From: Bartonella bacilliformis KC583
GTDB taxonomy: Bacteria > Pseudomonadota > Alphaproteobacteria > Rhizobiales > Rhizobiaceae
Reading direction: 5' to 3'
Length of the DNA stretch: 64,000 nt
NCBI RefSeq assembly: GCF_000015445.1
Contig: NC_008783.1
Span: forward strand, 317,001 to 381,000
Shown: positions 51,168 through 60,342 of the stretch, one piece after another
Numbering within the stretch: the first letter of the stretch is position 1
Layout: every line of letters starts with the position of its first letter
Translations under genes and position numbers: made by a program
The notes under the pieces: generated by a model
What the model saw: the letters and a program-made list of their open reading frames with translations, nothing else
Told to the model about the DNA's origin: nothing
Database searches by the model: none

Positions 51168-52526
51168 TCAAGGTTTATTATGCGTTTTTTTATTGTTCTT
51201 GATATAAATAAGTCCATATCCAAGACCAGCAAGAGCAGAAAGACCTGACCCACATAGGACACCGATTTTTGCGGAATTTAGTTGCGCAATATCCTGGAAA
51301 GCAAGCATTGAAACAAAGATAGACATTGTAAAGCCAATACCTGCTAAAAATCCAATCAATAATATGCCTGTCCATGTTACATGGGGAGGAAGGCGGCATA
51401 GACCTGATTTTACTGCTAGATAGCTGGCTGCAAGGATACCAAGCGGTTTACCAATACATAGACCAATAATAATACCGAGCACAATCAAGAATGATTTTTG
51501 AGAAGCAAGGTCAAAATTTGCAAAGCTAACTCCTGCATTAGCAAAGGCAAAAATTGGCATCACACCATATGCTACCCATGGATGTAGCTCTTTTTGGATG
51601 CGTATTACAGGTGCAACTATATCGCGTTGTCCTTTACGCATTTTTTTCAGTGTGGTTGAGATATGGTGTAGATCTGTGTTGGTATTTTTTTCTTGAAGAG
51701 TTTGAATTGCATTACTTAGTGTTGTAAGGGGAGATACAAGATTACGGGTAGGGAAAACTGGAGTCATCATACCTAAAATTACACCAGCAAGTGATGGATG
51801 AATGCCTGTTACCATAAGCCCCCACCAAATAATGGCACCGGGTAAAACATAGAGCCATGCTGATGCAAAGCTGATCCATTGAAAGAAGAATACCAAAGCA
51901 ATGCCTGCTGCTGCAATGGCTAAACCACTAGGATCCAGATTGGTTGAATAGAAAAAAGCAATAATAAGAACGGCCATGATATCGTCAATAATTGCTAATG
52001 ATAAGAGAATGATATGGAGATTGGAAGGAATAGCTTTGCCAAGAAGAGCAAGAATACCTAAAGCAAAAGCGATATCAGTAGCTGTAGGTACAGCCCAACC
52101 GTAGATGTGTCCGCCATTGAAATTGAAGCTAAGGTAAATAATAGCAGGAATACAAACTCCGCCTATTGCAGCAACAATTGGCAAAATGGCTTGTTTGACG
52201 CTGGCAAGAGCACCTTCATGAATTTCGCGCCGAATTTCCATCCCTGCGACAAGGAAGAAGATGGTCATAAGAACGTCATTGACCCAAAAATGTAAATCCC
52301 ATGATAAGTTGAAATGGCCAAAATTAAAGCCAAGAGGTGTATGCCAGAAGGCTTCATACAAAGAAGTATATTGAGAGTTAGCAAGTATGAGTGCAGTAGC
52401 TGCAGCCAATAAAAGAACAACTCCACTCATAGCTTCAATATGGAGAAAGCGTTCAATAGCAGAAAATGCACGATTCGTAATAAGGGAAGCACGATTAGGT
52501 AAGCGATTTGAGGATAAATCAAGCAT
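51168..52526 (-). CDS. nhaA: Na+/H+ antiporter NhaA
   Basis: Inner-membrane antiporter exporting Na+ in exchange for protons, giving salt and pH tolerance. 452 aa with about 11-12 hydrophobic segments. The paired transport aspartates lie in SLAIIDDIMAVLIIAFFYS. TDIAFALG and GIGFTMSIFVS are other conserved pieces. It is longer than E. coli NhaA (388) because of an N-terminal tail (about 25 aa) and a central loop near residues 275-310. GGAG precedes ATG 52526. A clear terminator follows. Confidence 0.95.
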   Translation of the reverse strand: MLDLSSNRLPNRASLITNRAFSAIERFLHIEAMSGVVLLLAAATALILANSQYTSLYEAFWHTPLGFNFGHFNLSWDLHFWVNDVLMTIFFLVAGMEIRREIHEGALASVKQAILPIVAAIGGVCIPAIIYLSFNFNGGHIYGWAVPTATDIAFALGILALLGKAIPSNLHIILLSLAIIDDIMAVLIIAFFYSTNLDPSGLAIAAAGIALVFFFQWISFASAWLYVLPGAIIWWGLMVTGIHPSLAGVILGMMTPVFPTRNLVSPLTTLSNAIQTLQEKNTNTDLHHISTTLKKMRKGQRDIVAPVIRIQKELHPWVAYGVMPIFAFANAGVSFANFDLASQKSFLIVLGIIIGLCIGKPLGILAASYLAVKSGLCRLPPHVTWTGILLIGFLAGIGFTMSIFVSMLAFQDIAQLNSAKIGVLCGSGLSALAGLGYGLIYIKNNKKTHNKP

Positions 52527-52646
52527 AAGATAACTCCAAATATCGACTAATTAAATATAATTTTTGTTGTAAATACTCTTTTGAAAAATGGTAGCTTTTT
52601 TAAATTTGTAAAAGAGAGCTATCAATTTTAAAATCAATTATATTTT

Positions 52647-54350
52647 TTAATGAGACGGTTCATTTTTTATAGTTAGATTCACTTTGCTAAGAACAGCTGG
52701 TAAATTATTTTGTAAGGCAACTTGAAGATCATCTGCTGTAAGTCCTTTGTTATCTTTTGCTGTTATTTGAATTTTTAATGTTTGCGGATTTTTTGCAAAA
52801 TCACCAAGGGATTGTGCAATATTTTCTACGTCACAATGATTTTTCAATAATATCTTGGGGCTTTGGGTTATGATGAGATAGAAATCATCATAAAGCTCTT
52901 CTTTGAGATCATATTTGCCGTCGTCAAGATTTTGCGCAAGGTAAGAAAAAAGCTTATCAATGAATCCAAAATCTGTATAACGCATATCAATTTCGGTGAT
53001 ACCAAGATTTTGAGAAGCAGCAATGATTTTTTCTTTTTCACCGGAAAAAAGCGTTTTATCTACATCAACAATTTTAGCTGATATTTCTCCAGAACCAATG
53101 TCTTTGATGTTAAAGGATATTCCATTTAAAAGAAGCGCATGATTTTTTTCATCATAAAAAAAATTGATTTTTCCTGAAATATCAAGGTGTTCAAAACCCA
53201 TATATTGGAGGAAATTTAAGTTTTTTTGTTCTGGTTTTTTAGGTGAGATTGAGAGATCATTAAGAGAGAGCAGAAAGCTTTCTGGTATAGGTTGTTGCCA
53301 TTGGCTTGACTTTATTTGGAACGATTTAAGTGTTGTTGTTAGCTGCGGTAGGTCAATATCTACTTTATTCATTTGAACATTGATTGAAGTAATAGCTGAA
53401 ATACTTGTTCTGAGAATGGTGTTTTGTGCTTCTTTTTGAGCTGCCTGATCTTTCATTTTTTTCGCGTTCAGGTAGGCTTTGATAAGTTTCTCAGGTGTTT
53501 CTTCAAGAGGTTTTATTTTTAGGTCAGACATTTTGAGTTCGCCAAGAGAAAAAGAAGCATTTTTTTCTTTTCCTTTAAAGATATCGACCATTATATCTTT
53601 GAGTGCAATAGAACCAATAACGGTTTTGCTTTGATCATCAGGATTATTTTTACCGGAGATAATCGAGTAGAGATAACTAACATCGATATCATAGGCTTGC
53701 ATTTTATTGCTTTGGGCGTTCAGACGTATCTGTTTTGTACTATCAAAAGCAGCCGGTGCAAATTCTAGATGATCAACTACATTTTTGATACTTATGGAGC
53801 GAATGTGACCATTTTTGAAACCAGAAAGCTGAAAATTCTTTATGTTGAATTTTTCAGTTGGTTTGTTCGTATTTTCAGTAAAAATCAGTATGTCCGGAGC
53901 GTTAATAGATGAGATATTGACACGCATAAGCGATTGCAAAAAGCGGGATGTAATTGTGACATCTTTGTCTTTCAGGGATATGTTGCCAATAGCAATTTGG
54001 GGGATTTGTAGATGAATATCATTGTATTTTAAATCAACATCATAAAGTGTAAAAGTGCCAGGGATAAAAGCGATAGGAGGGCGACCTGAAATAGCACCAA
54101 TTTTAAGAGATACGTTTTCTGGGGTTGGCAAAGTGACATTGGTCAGATTGACTTTTCCTATAATACTGACTTCGGATTTTTCTGCATTGATGGAGCGGCG
54201 AGCGATCTCACTTTTTACAAAGCTATCGAGGTGAGGTTTTGCCATATAAAAACCACCGACAACTATGATGGCAAAAATCGTAACAAATCCAACAATACAG
54301 GTCAGCCAGTATTTATAGTTATATTGATATTTATCATGAAAATTGACCAT
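52647..54350 (-). CDS. Membrane-anchored protein of unknown function (567 aa)
   Basis: I do not recognise this gene. One hydrophobic segment (about residues 15-37, YWLTCIVGFVTIFAIIVVGG) anchors a long extracytoplasmic part rich in beta-prone repeats alternating Ile/Val/Leu with Asp/Lys/Ser. Phrases such as VSLKIGAISGRPPIAFIPG, LYDVDLKYNDIHLQIPQIAIGNISLKDKDV and IGSIALKDIMVDIF resemble the repetitive grooves of AsmA/DUF748-type envelope proteins. There are almost no Cys (one near residue 504). It lies upstream of nhaA by 120 bp on the same strand. A role in envelope lipid or protein transport is only a guess. Confidence 0.75.
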   Translation of the reverse strand: MVNFHDKYQYNYKYWLTCIVGFVTIFAIIVVGGFYMAKPHLDSFVKSEIARRSINAEKSEVSIIGKVNLTNVTLPTPENVSLKIGAISGRPPIAFIPGTFTLYDVDLKYNDIHLQIPQIAIGNISLKDKDVTITSRFLQSLMRVNISSINAPDILIFTENTNKPTEKFNIKNFQLSGFKNGHIRSISIKNVVDHLEFAPAAFDSTKQIRLNAQSNKMQAYDIDVSYLYSIISGKNNPDDQSKTVIGSIALKDIMVDIFKGKEKNASFSLGELKMSDLKIKPLEETPEKLIKAYLNAKKMKDQAAQKEAQNTILRTSISAITSINVQMNKVDIDLPQLTTTLKSFQIKSSQWQQPIPESFLLSLNDLSISPKKPEQKNLNFLQYMGFEHLDISGKINFFYDEKNHALLLNGISFNIKDIGSGEISAKIVDVDKTLFSGEKEKIIAASQNLGITEIDMRYTDFGFIDKLFSYLAQNLDDGKYDLKEELYDDFYLIITQSPKILLKNHCDVENIAQSLGDFAKNPQTLKIQITAKDNKGLTADDLQVALQNNLPAVLSKVNLTIKNEPSH

Positions 54351-54868
54351 TATTTTTCTTTCGATGTTATAACTACATGTTAGAGTAAGATAAGTTTCTT
54401 AAAAAAACGATAGAGGCTCAGATATGGCACGCAAATGGGATATTTGTCTATATCTCCTTTTGCAGGTAGAGTAATTACATTTTTTTTTGCAATAAATTTT
54501 TATCGATTGTTACCAATTTTTTCTAGTTTCTGTATGTACAAAAAAGATATGATAACAGGAAAAATTACACCAACCATGATCTTAATTATTTTGCTATGTA
54601 AACTCATTTCTAAAGAGCTATCATATCTTAAATGATTGACAGAGGGTTGAGTATCTTTTTATGGAGTAAGATACTTAAAAAGTGCATATTTATTGAGAGA
54701 TTGTGTAAAGGTTTTAAATGAGCGTTGTTGTAAAAAGTCCGTATATGAGGATATATGTTGATTTTGAGTTAATCTACTAATTTTAGGATTTTTAGTTTAT
54801 TAAGGATACCAATTTAATCTATTTATGCGTAAAGCACAGAAATTAAACTTTTTTCCAAGGTAAGATAT
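54351..54868. other. Divergent intergenic region
   Basis: 518 bp between the unknown membrane protein (-) and the YfgM-like gene (+). TTGACA at 54636-54641 followed after 17 nt by TTATGG is a possible + strand promoter. An 8-bp hairpin AGTATCTT/AAGATACT (54650-54657, 54668-54675) overlaps it and could be an operator. A 66-codon ORF (54435-54635) has no ribosome site and is not called. No RNA gene was recognised. Confidence 0.4.
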
Positions 54869-55540
54869 ATGTCGTACGATAGTTTTATTCATGAAGTCAA
54901 TGAAGAGTTTCGTCAGGAGAAGGTCTACGCTTTTTTGAAACGTCACGGCTTTTTGGTTATTGTTGCAGCTATCATTTTTATATTAGCGATAGTTGGTTAT
55001 CAAGTTTACAGCCATAAGAAAATGAATGAGGCTAGGAATATTGGTGATATATTTATAAAAAGTCTCAGTTTAGCAGACTCACATGATTTTGATCAAGCGA
55101 TGAATCAGTTAGAGCTTGTTAAAGCATCTAATTTTGCAGGTTATCCTTTTCTTGCTCGTTTGCGTGAAGCTTCTTTATTAAGTGAACAAGGTGATGCTGT
55201 TCGAGCAGTAGAAATGTTTGATACGGTTGCATTTGATGAAAAGGCACCGCAGATTTTGCAGAAAGTAGCAAAAATTCAGGCCGCTTATATTTTGGTTGAT
55301 ATAGGCACATTGGATGATGTTAAAAAACGTGTTCAGGATATAGCAAATGATATTGATCCTATGCGCATATCTGCAAGGGAGGCTTTGGGTCTTGCTGCTT
55401 ACAAAGCTGATAAGATGGATGAAGCTGTTTATTATTTTCAAAAAATTTCTGAAGAAGGTAATTTAGGGATAAAAATAGTTGAGCGAGCGAAAATTATGCT
55501 TGAGCTCATTCAAGCTGAAGGCAAGGTGAATAAGGAATAA
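54869..55540 (+). CDS. YfgM-like tetratricopeptide membrane protein
   Basis: A 223-aa bitopic protein. A short cytoplasmic N-terminus ([22 protein letters not shown]) precedes one membrane helix (about 28-48), and a helical TPR-like domain faces the periplasm. E. coli YfgM associates with SecYEG and hands over secreted proteins. The adjacent position upstream of der (4 bp apart) matches the conserved yfgM-(bamB)-der order; bamB is missing here. ATG 54869 follows AAGG at 9 nt. Confidence 0.85.
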   Translation: MSYDSFIHEVNEEFRQEKVYAFLKRHGFLVIVAAIIFILAIVGYQVYSHKKMNEARNIGDIFIKSLSLADSHDFDQAMNQLELVKASNFAGYPFLARLREASLLSEQGDAVRAVEMFDTVAFDEKAPQILQKVAKIQAAYILVDIGTLDDVKKRVQDIANDIDPMRISAREALGLAAYKADKMDEAVYYFQKISEEGNLGIKIVERAKIMLELIQAEGKVNKE

Positions 55541-55544
55541 CTTG

Positions 55545-56966
55545 ATGAGCCTTACCATTGCTATAGTGGGTCGCCCTAATGTTGGAAAGTCAACCTTATT
55601 TAATCGTCTGGTTGGGAAAAAATTAGCTCTGGTTGATGATAAGCCCGGTGTTACACGTGATCGGCGTATCCATGCTGCAAGGTTCCAGGATCTGTATTTT
55701 GACGTAATTGACACAGCTGGTTTGGAAGAAGCTGATGATCATACACTTGAAGGTCGTATGCGCTCTCAGACAAAGGTTGCTATTGATGAAGCAGATCTCA
55801 TTTTGTTTGTGCTTGATGCAAAGAGTGGGATAACATCAAGTGATTTAAATTTTGCTTCTTTGGTGCGTAAATCAGAAAAACCAATTGTGCTTGTTGCTAA
55901 CAAATCTGAATCAAAAGCAGCGACAGAAGGAAAATACGAAGCATGGTCATTGGGATTGGGGGAGCCTTGTGCAATATCTGCTGAGCATGGTTTAGGTCTT
56001 TCAGATCTTCGTGATGCAATTGTAGATGCTGTTGGTAAAGATAAAGCTTTTGATAATAAAAAAGAAGAAGATACAATTATACAATCTGCGTCTGTTGGTG
56101 ATAATGGTGATGATCTAGAAGAAGAGGGGTGTATTTACGATGAAAGTGCACCTATTCGAATAGCAATTGCCGGTCGTCCGAATACAGGAAAATCAACACT
56201 CATTAATAGTATGTTGGGGCAGGATCGTTTGTTGACAGGGCCAGAGGCAGGCGTTACGCGTGATTCTATTTCTATAGATTGGGAATGGCGTAGCCGTCAT
56301 ATAAAACTCTTTGATACGGCAGGTTTGCGTCGAAAATCAAAAATTCAAGAAAAGTTAGAGAAACTCTCTGTTACAGATACCTTACGTGCGATCCGTTTTG
56401 CAGAAGTTGTGGTGATTGTTTTTGATTCAACTGCACCTTTTGAAAAGCAAGACTTACAAATTGTTGATCTTGTGATTCGTGAGGGACGCGTTCCTATTAT
56501 TGCTTTCAATAAATGGGATCTTATTGAAAATTGCCAGGAAATATTGGCTGATTTGCATGAAAAATGTGCTTGTCTTCTTCCTCAAGTTCGTGGTTTGAGA
56601 GCTGTCCCTTTATCGGGTCAATATGGTCAAGGGATTGATAAGCTCATGGAAAATATCACGATGATTCACCGTATATGGAATCGTCGTATTTCTACAGGAA
56701 AACTCAACCGTTGGCTCGAAACAGTTGTAACACGTCATCCGCCGCCGGCGATTTCTGGGCGTAGACTTAAGGTTAAATATATAACGCAGATTAAGACACG
56801 CCCTCCTGGATTTATGATCTCTTGTTCACGACCAGAGGTTATGCCTCAATCATATTTGCGCTATCTTTCTAATGGCTTGCGCGATGCATTTGACATGCCA
56901 GGTGTCCCAATTCGATTATCGTTGCGGACATCTGATAATCCTTTTGTAGGAAGCGCAAAAAAGTGA
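55545..56966 (+). CDS. der: Ribosome biogenesis GTPase Der
   Basis: Double GTPase (EngA) needed for 50S subunit assembly. 473 aa. Domain 1: [27 protein letters not shown] (the usual NKxD is NKSE). Domain 2: [30 protein letters not shown]-like domain ends with [14 protein letters not shown] 55545 follows AAGGAA at 8 nt; a TTG immediately before (55542) is not needed. Linked to the YfgM-like gene by 4 bp. Confidence 0.96.
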   Translation: MSLTIAIVGRPNVGKSTLFNRLVGKKLALVDDKPGVTRDRRIHAARFQDLYFDVIDTAGLEEADDHTLEGRMRSQTKVAIDEADLILFVLDAKSGITSSDLNFASLVRKSEKPIVLVANKSESKAATEGKYEAWSLGLGEPCAISAEHGLGLSDLRDAIVDAVGKDKAFDNKKEEDTIIQSASVGDNGDDLEEEGCIYDESAPIRIAIAGRPNTGKSTLINSMLGQDRLLTGPEAGVTRDSISIDWEWRSRHIKLFDTAGLRRKSKIQEKLEKLSVTDTLRAIRFAEVVVIVFDSTAPFEKQDLQIVDLVIREGRVPIIAFNKWDLIENCQEILADLHEKCACLLPQVRGLRAVPLSGQYGQGIDKLMENITMIHRIWNRRISTGKLNRWLETVVTRHPPPAISGRRLKVKYITQIKTRPPGFMISCSRPEVMPQSYLRYLSNGLRDAFDMPGVPIRLSLRTSDNPFVGSAKK

Positions 56967-57281
56967 CATTTTTTCGAGTAATTTTTGTTTTTTTAAATTA
57001 ACAGAATTTACACTTAATAACTGATTTAGAAATCGACTTAATTGTTTGGTGGATAATGTTTTTTGAATTACCTATAAGGATTAATCATATTTTTGTGCAA
57101 AGAGATGTTTTCTTGTGTTACTTCAATTCGCAGAACGTACTCGTATAAAATTAAGCTTGATGTTGAAAAAATCTTTGGGGTAGACTCTTTTTGCTGACTT
57201 GACGAATAAATACAGTAACAATATGCTGCGCAAAGCTTTATAGGGTTTGTTTGACTTTACTTTGTTATTAGGGAGCTGATC
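56967..57281. other. Intergenic region and promoter upstream of atpI
   Basis: 315 bp, AT-rich, no ORF. It contains a good sigma-70-type promoter for the F0 operon (57199-57227, listed separately). GGGAGC at 57270-57275 is the atpI ribosome site. No terminator for der is obvious. Confidence 0.5.
57199..57227 (+). promoter_or_regulatory. Predicted promoter of the atpIBEF'F operon
   Basis: TTGACG (57199-57204), a 17-nt spacer and TATGCT (57222-57227), about 50 bp upstream of atpI. The -35 matches 5 of 6 and the -10 matches 4 of 6 of the vegetative consensus, at ideal spacing. Confidence 0.55.
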
Positions 57282-57719
57282 ATGGCACAGGGCAATAAAC
57301 CTGTTATGCCACAAAGAGAGACTGAAGAACGAAAACAAGAGGATTTTTTTCATTTAGAGAATTTGGCAGACAATTTGGAATGTCGTAGTCGCAATTTGGA
57401 GTTATCTTTAATACGCAAGGGAGTGTTCAAAAAACAAGAAGCTGAGAGCGATAGCAAAGGATCGCAGAATGGGGTGGCACGCGCTATTAATTTGTCGAGT
57501 GAGTTTTTGGCCAGTGTTATTGTAGGTGTTGTGTTGGGGTTAATGTTTGATAAATTAGTAGGTTCGTTGCCCTGGGGATTAGTATTTTTCCTTTTCCTTG
57601 GGTTTGCTGCTGGTGTATTGAATATTCTTCGGTTTGTGGGGTATATGACTCCCAGTCAATTAGAGCACGGCATATTATGCCAAAATAAAAAAATCAGTAA
57701 GTCCGATATACGAGGTTGA
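57282..57719 (+). CDS. atpI: ATP synthase accessory protein AtpI
   Basis: A 145-aa protein with a charged N-terminal half (many Glu, Lys, Arg) and two C-terminal membrane helices (about 70-88 and 94-115). AtpI helps assemble the c-ring of the F0 sector. Conserved Gly-rich phrase [21 protein letters not shown] in helix 1. The N-terminal tail is longer than in other Rhizobiales relatives as far as I recall. It is the first gene of the F0 operon and its stop is one base from the atpB start. Confidence 0.85.
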   Translation: MAQGNKPVMPQRETEERKQEDFFHLENLADNLECRSRNLELSLIRKGVFKKQEAESDSKGSQNGVARAINLSSEFLASVIVGVVLGLMFDKLVGSLPWGLVFFLFLGFAAGVLNILRFVGYMTPSQLEHGILCQNKKISKSDIRG

Positions 57720-57720
57720 A

Positions 57721-58479
57721 GTGACATCACACGCTCCAGATCCTATTCATCAATTTGAGATTTCACGGCTAATTAATGTTTCCATAGGGAATGTGGATTT
57801 TTCGTTTACAAATGTATCATTTTTTATAATTGCTACAGTTGTTTTATCTTCAGTATTTTTATTTATTTCATCGTCAAGTCGTCGGTTAGTTCCAACACGG
57901 ATGCAGTCTATTTCTGAAATGGCATATGAGTTTGTGGCATCAACTTTGCGTGAATCTGCTGGTGTGCAGGGCATGAAGTTTTTCCCTTTAGTTTTTTCGT
58001 TGTTTGTTTTTATTTTGGTTGCTAATTTTATAGGTCTTTTCCCTTATTTTTATACGATTACCTCTCAGATTATGATTACTTTTTCGCTGGCGATGTTGGT
58101 GATCTTGACAGTAATTGGTTGTGGTTTTTATAAACACGGGATTGGTTTTTTAAAATTGTTTGTGCCAAGTGGTGTGCCTGTTATGATTTTGCCTTTAGTT
58201 ACGGTGATAGAGGTTATTTCCTTCTTCTCCCGTCCTATTAGTCTTTCGCTTCGTCTTTTTGCTAATATGCTTGCTGGTCACATCACGCTCAAAGTATTTT
58301 CTGGCTTTATTGTTTCAATGGTTGGGTTAGGATTTATAGGTGTTGGTGGTTCAATTCTTCCGCTCATTATGACTGTAGCAATTACTGCCCTCGAATTTTT
58401 AGTAGCGTTTCTTCAGGCTTACGTCTTTACGGTTTTGACCTGTATGTATCTCAATGATGCAGTACATCCAGGACATTAA
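57721..58479 (+). CDS. atpB: ATP synthase F0 subunit a
   Basis: Membrane stator subunit forming the two proton half-channels. 252 aa with about five to six helices. The essential Arg lies in [14 protein letters not shown]. The end [17 protein letters not shown] is typical of alphaproteobacteria. It starts at GTG 57721, one base after the atpI stop, so translation is probably coupled. Confidence 0.96.
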   Translation: MTSHAPDPIHQFEISRLINVSIGNVDFSFTNVSFFIIATVVLSSVFLFISSSSRRLVPTRMQSISEMAYEFVASTLRESAGVQGMKFFPLVFSLFVFILVANFIGLFPYFYTITSQIMITFSLAMLVILTVIGCGFYKHGIGFLKLFVPSGVPVMILPLVTVIEVISFFSRPISLSLRLFANMLAGHITLKVFSGFIVSMVGLGFIGVGGSILPLIMTVAITALEFLVAFLQAYVFTVLTCMYLNDAVHPGH

Positions 58480-58533
58480 TAAAATTGGCGGATCTCCGTC
58501 AAACAATGCAATTTCGCTTCAAAGGAGAATAAT

Positions 58534-58764
58534 ATGGAATTAGCACTTGCAGCAAAATATCTTGGAGCTGGTCTTGCCTGTTTTGGTATGGCTGGAACAG
58601 CATTGGGTCTTGGTAATATTTTTGGTAGCTATCTTTCTGGTGCGCTACGTAATCCGTCAGCAGCAGATAGCCAATTTGGCCGTTTGGTTTTTGGTTTTGC
58701 TGTAACGGAAGCTTTGGGTATTTTTTCGTTACTTATAGCTCTTTTGCTTCTTTTCGCAGTTTAA
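58534..58764 (+). CDS. atpE: ATP synthase F0 subunit c
   Basis: A 76-aa hairpin of two membrane helices that forms the rotor ring. The proton-carrying acidic residue is Glu in VTEALGIFSL; the polar loop RNPSAAD joins the helices. The first helix has the Gly-rich GLACFGMAGTALGLG pattern. AAAGGAG 7 nt before ATG 58534 is the strongest ribosome site of the operon, fitting the need for many copies. A 14-bp hairpin follows the gene. Confidence 0.97.
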   Translation: MELALAAKYLGAGLACFGMAGTALGLGNIFGSYLSGALRNPSAADSQFGRLVFGFAVTEALGIFSLLIALLLLFAV

Positions 58765-58778
58765 TCATTTGCAAAAGG

Positions 58779-58820
58779 GTATGTCTGTTCTTCGAAAAAG
58801 AGCAGACATACTTTGCTTTC
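58779..58820 (+). terminator. 14-bp hairpin between atpE and atpF'
   Basis: Arms 58779-58792 and 58798-58811 pair over 14 bp with one U-G (valid only on the + strand), loop CGAAA, then TTTGCTTTC. The weak U-tract suggests partial termination or protection of the atpE mRNA 3' end rather than a full stop, because atpF' and atpF lie beyond it in the same direction. Its outer 9 bp are the same as in the ctpA-ialA hairpin. Confidence 0.65.
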
Positions 58821-58890
58821 AGTAGAAAGAAAATTAGTCACCGTGTCACAGGGTTTAAAGCCTTGAGAGTTGTTTGAAGGATAAAGTAGG

Positions 58891-59457
58891 ATGCTTGTTT
58901 CCAATGTGTATGCACAAACTTCTGAAGCGCTGAGAGAGCGGGTTGAAAATGCGTTAGAGCACGCGGATCGTGTGTTTCCACCTTTTGATTTTTCGCATTT
59001 TTGTTCACACTTTTTTTGGTTGGTGATTTCTTTTGGTTTCTTTTATTTCTTCATAGCTCGTGTGATTGTGCCACGTATTGGTTGTACTATTGAAATTCGT
59101 CGGGATCGTATTGCGTCTGATTTAGATCGAGCAATGCGCCTGAAACAGGAAGCGGATACTGTTGTTGAAATTTATGAGCGTAAATTAGCGGAAGCTCGTT
59201 TACAGGCATATGCTATAGCTCAGAAAACAAGTAATGAAATTAAAGAAAAGACTAAGCTGGAACGAAAAGAAATTGAAACAAGTTTAGACAAAAAGTTGGC
59301 AGATGCTGAAGGTCAAATAGCTAAAATTCGAAATAAGGCTGTGCAGAATATTGGTTCAATTGCGGAAGAAGTGGTGCCTGAAATTGTTAAAAAATTGATT
59401 GGTGTTGAAGTCAGTAAAGAATCTGTTAGCTTAGCTGTTAAAGCTGCAGATAATTAA
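58891..59457 (+). CDS. ATP synthase F0 subunit b'
   Basis: The second b-type subunit (atpF' or atpG in some annotations), 188 aa, part of the peripheral stalk as a b/b' heterodimer. An N-terminal extension is followed by one membrane helix (about residues 38-60, [20 protein letters not shown]), then a long charged coiled coil of Glu, Lys, Arg and Ala. AAGGA precedes ATG 58891. It follows the atpE hairpin and is 11 bp before atpF. Confidence 0.93.
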   Translation: MLVSNVYAQTSEALRERVENALEHADRVFPPFDFSHFCSHFFWLVISFGFFYFFIARVIVPRIGCTIEIRRDRIASDLDRAMRLKQEADTVVEIYERKLAEARLQAYAIAQKTSNEIKEKTKLERKEIETSLDKKLADAEGQIAKIRNKAVQNIGSIAEEVVPEIVKKLIGVEVSKESVSLAVKAADN

Positions 59458-59468
59458 GGATCATAAGG

Positions 59469-59948
59469 ATGACTGATACATTTTGGGCTTTTATTGGATT
59501 AATCCTGTTTTTAGCACTTTTATTCTATTTCAAAGTTCCAGCTATGGCACTACGTAGTCTTGATGAGCGGGCAAAGCGTATTGCGGGTGAGCTTGATGAA
59601 GCTCTTCGTCTTCGTGAGGAAGCACAGGGGATATTAGCTGAATATCAGCAAAAATGTGCAGGAATAGAGCAAGACGTGCAAGAAATTATTACTGCTGCTA
59701 AGCATGAAGCTGAGATTATTGTTGCTGAAGCTCGCGTAAAAACGGAAGAATATGTGAAAAATCGCAATAAATTAGTAGAGCAAAAAATTGCTCAAGCAGA
59801 ATCTGATGCGATTCAAGAAATTTCTTCATCTGCTGTCAATTTGGCCATTTCTTCTGCAAGTAAAATTATTAATAATGAATTAGGTGCTAAGAAAGCCAAT
59901 GATCTAATTAAAGAGTCTATTATTAAAGTGAAGACAAATCTTCATTGA
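59469..59948 (+). CDS. atpF: ATP synthase F0 subunit b
   Basis: Peripheral stalk subunit of 159 aa: a membrane helix at residues 5-22 (FWAFIGLILFLALLFYF) and a long coiled coil, ending in an Ala/Ser-rich helix that meets F1-delta. The Arg-rich DERAKRIAGELDEALRLREEA is typical of alphaproteobacterial b. Start ATG 59469 follows AAGG closely. Last gene of the F0 operon; F1 genes are not in this window, as usual in alphaproteobacteria. Confidence 0.94.
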   Translation: MTDTFWAFIGLILFLALLFYFKVPAMALRSLDERAKRIAGELDEALRLREEAQGILAEYQQKCAGIEQDVQEIITAAKHEAEIIVAEARVKTEEYVKNRNKLVEQKIAQAESDAIQEISSSAVNLAISSASKIINNELGAKKANDLIKESIIKVKTNLH

Positions 59949-60342
59949 TACGGCTTGATGGGGTCCAAAGGTTTACTATTTGTAATCCACATTTCTTTAG
60001 AGTTTTTTGTAGATGATCCTAAAAAAAATCTAAAAATATAATCGATTACGTTTGTAAATCGAAAATTATCTATCATCGTATAACTAGTTTTTACTTTCTT
60101 AAGATGATAAGAAATTTCTAACTTTTGTCTGTCTCACATTTACGTATATTGTGGTTATTTGTTAATTTTTGATCAGTTTATTAAACATGATTTATGTTAT
60201 CATGATATGGTGTGATAAAAATTGTTTGGGGTTTGACTGAAAAGTTGTTCTTTCATGTTTTGTTTAGCATTTAATGTAAAGAACACTAAATCAGTAACAG
60301 AGATTGTTGTTTATCAATTTAAAATTTGTAATATTTTAGTCT
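59949..60342. other. Convergent intergenic region atpF / glyS
   Basis: 394 bp, strongly AT-rich, no credible ORF. Weak hairpins: CATGAT/ATCATG and TTATCA/TGATAA overlap near 60185-60220, and GTTCTTT (60248-60254) pairs with AAAGAAC (60279-60285) around a 24-nt loop. None has a classic T-run. No RNA gene was recognised. Confidence 0.4.

Noticed and set aside
54435..54635. 66-codon hydrophobic ORF
   Set aside because: No ribosome site and no similarity; poly-T stretches alone give Phe/Leu/Ile-rich translations.
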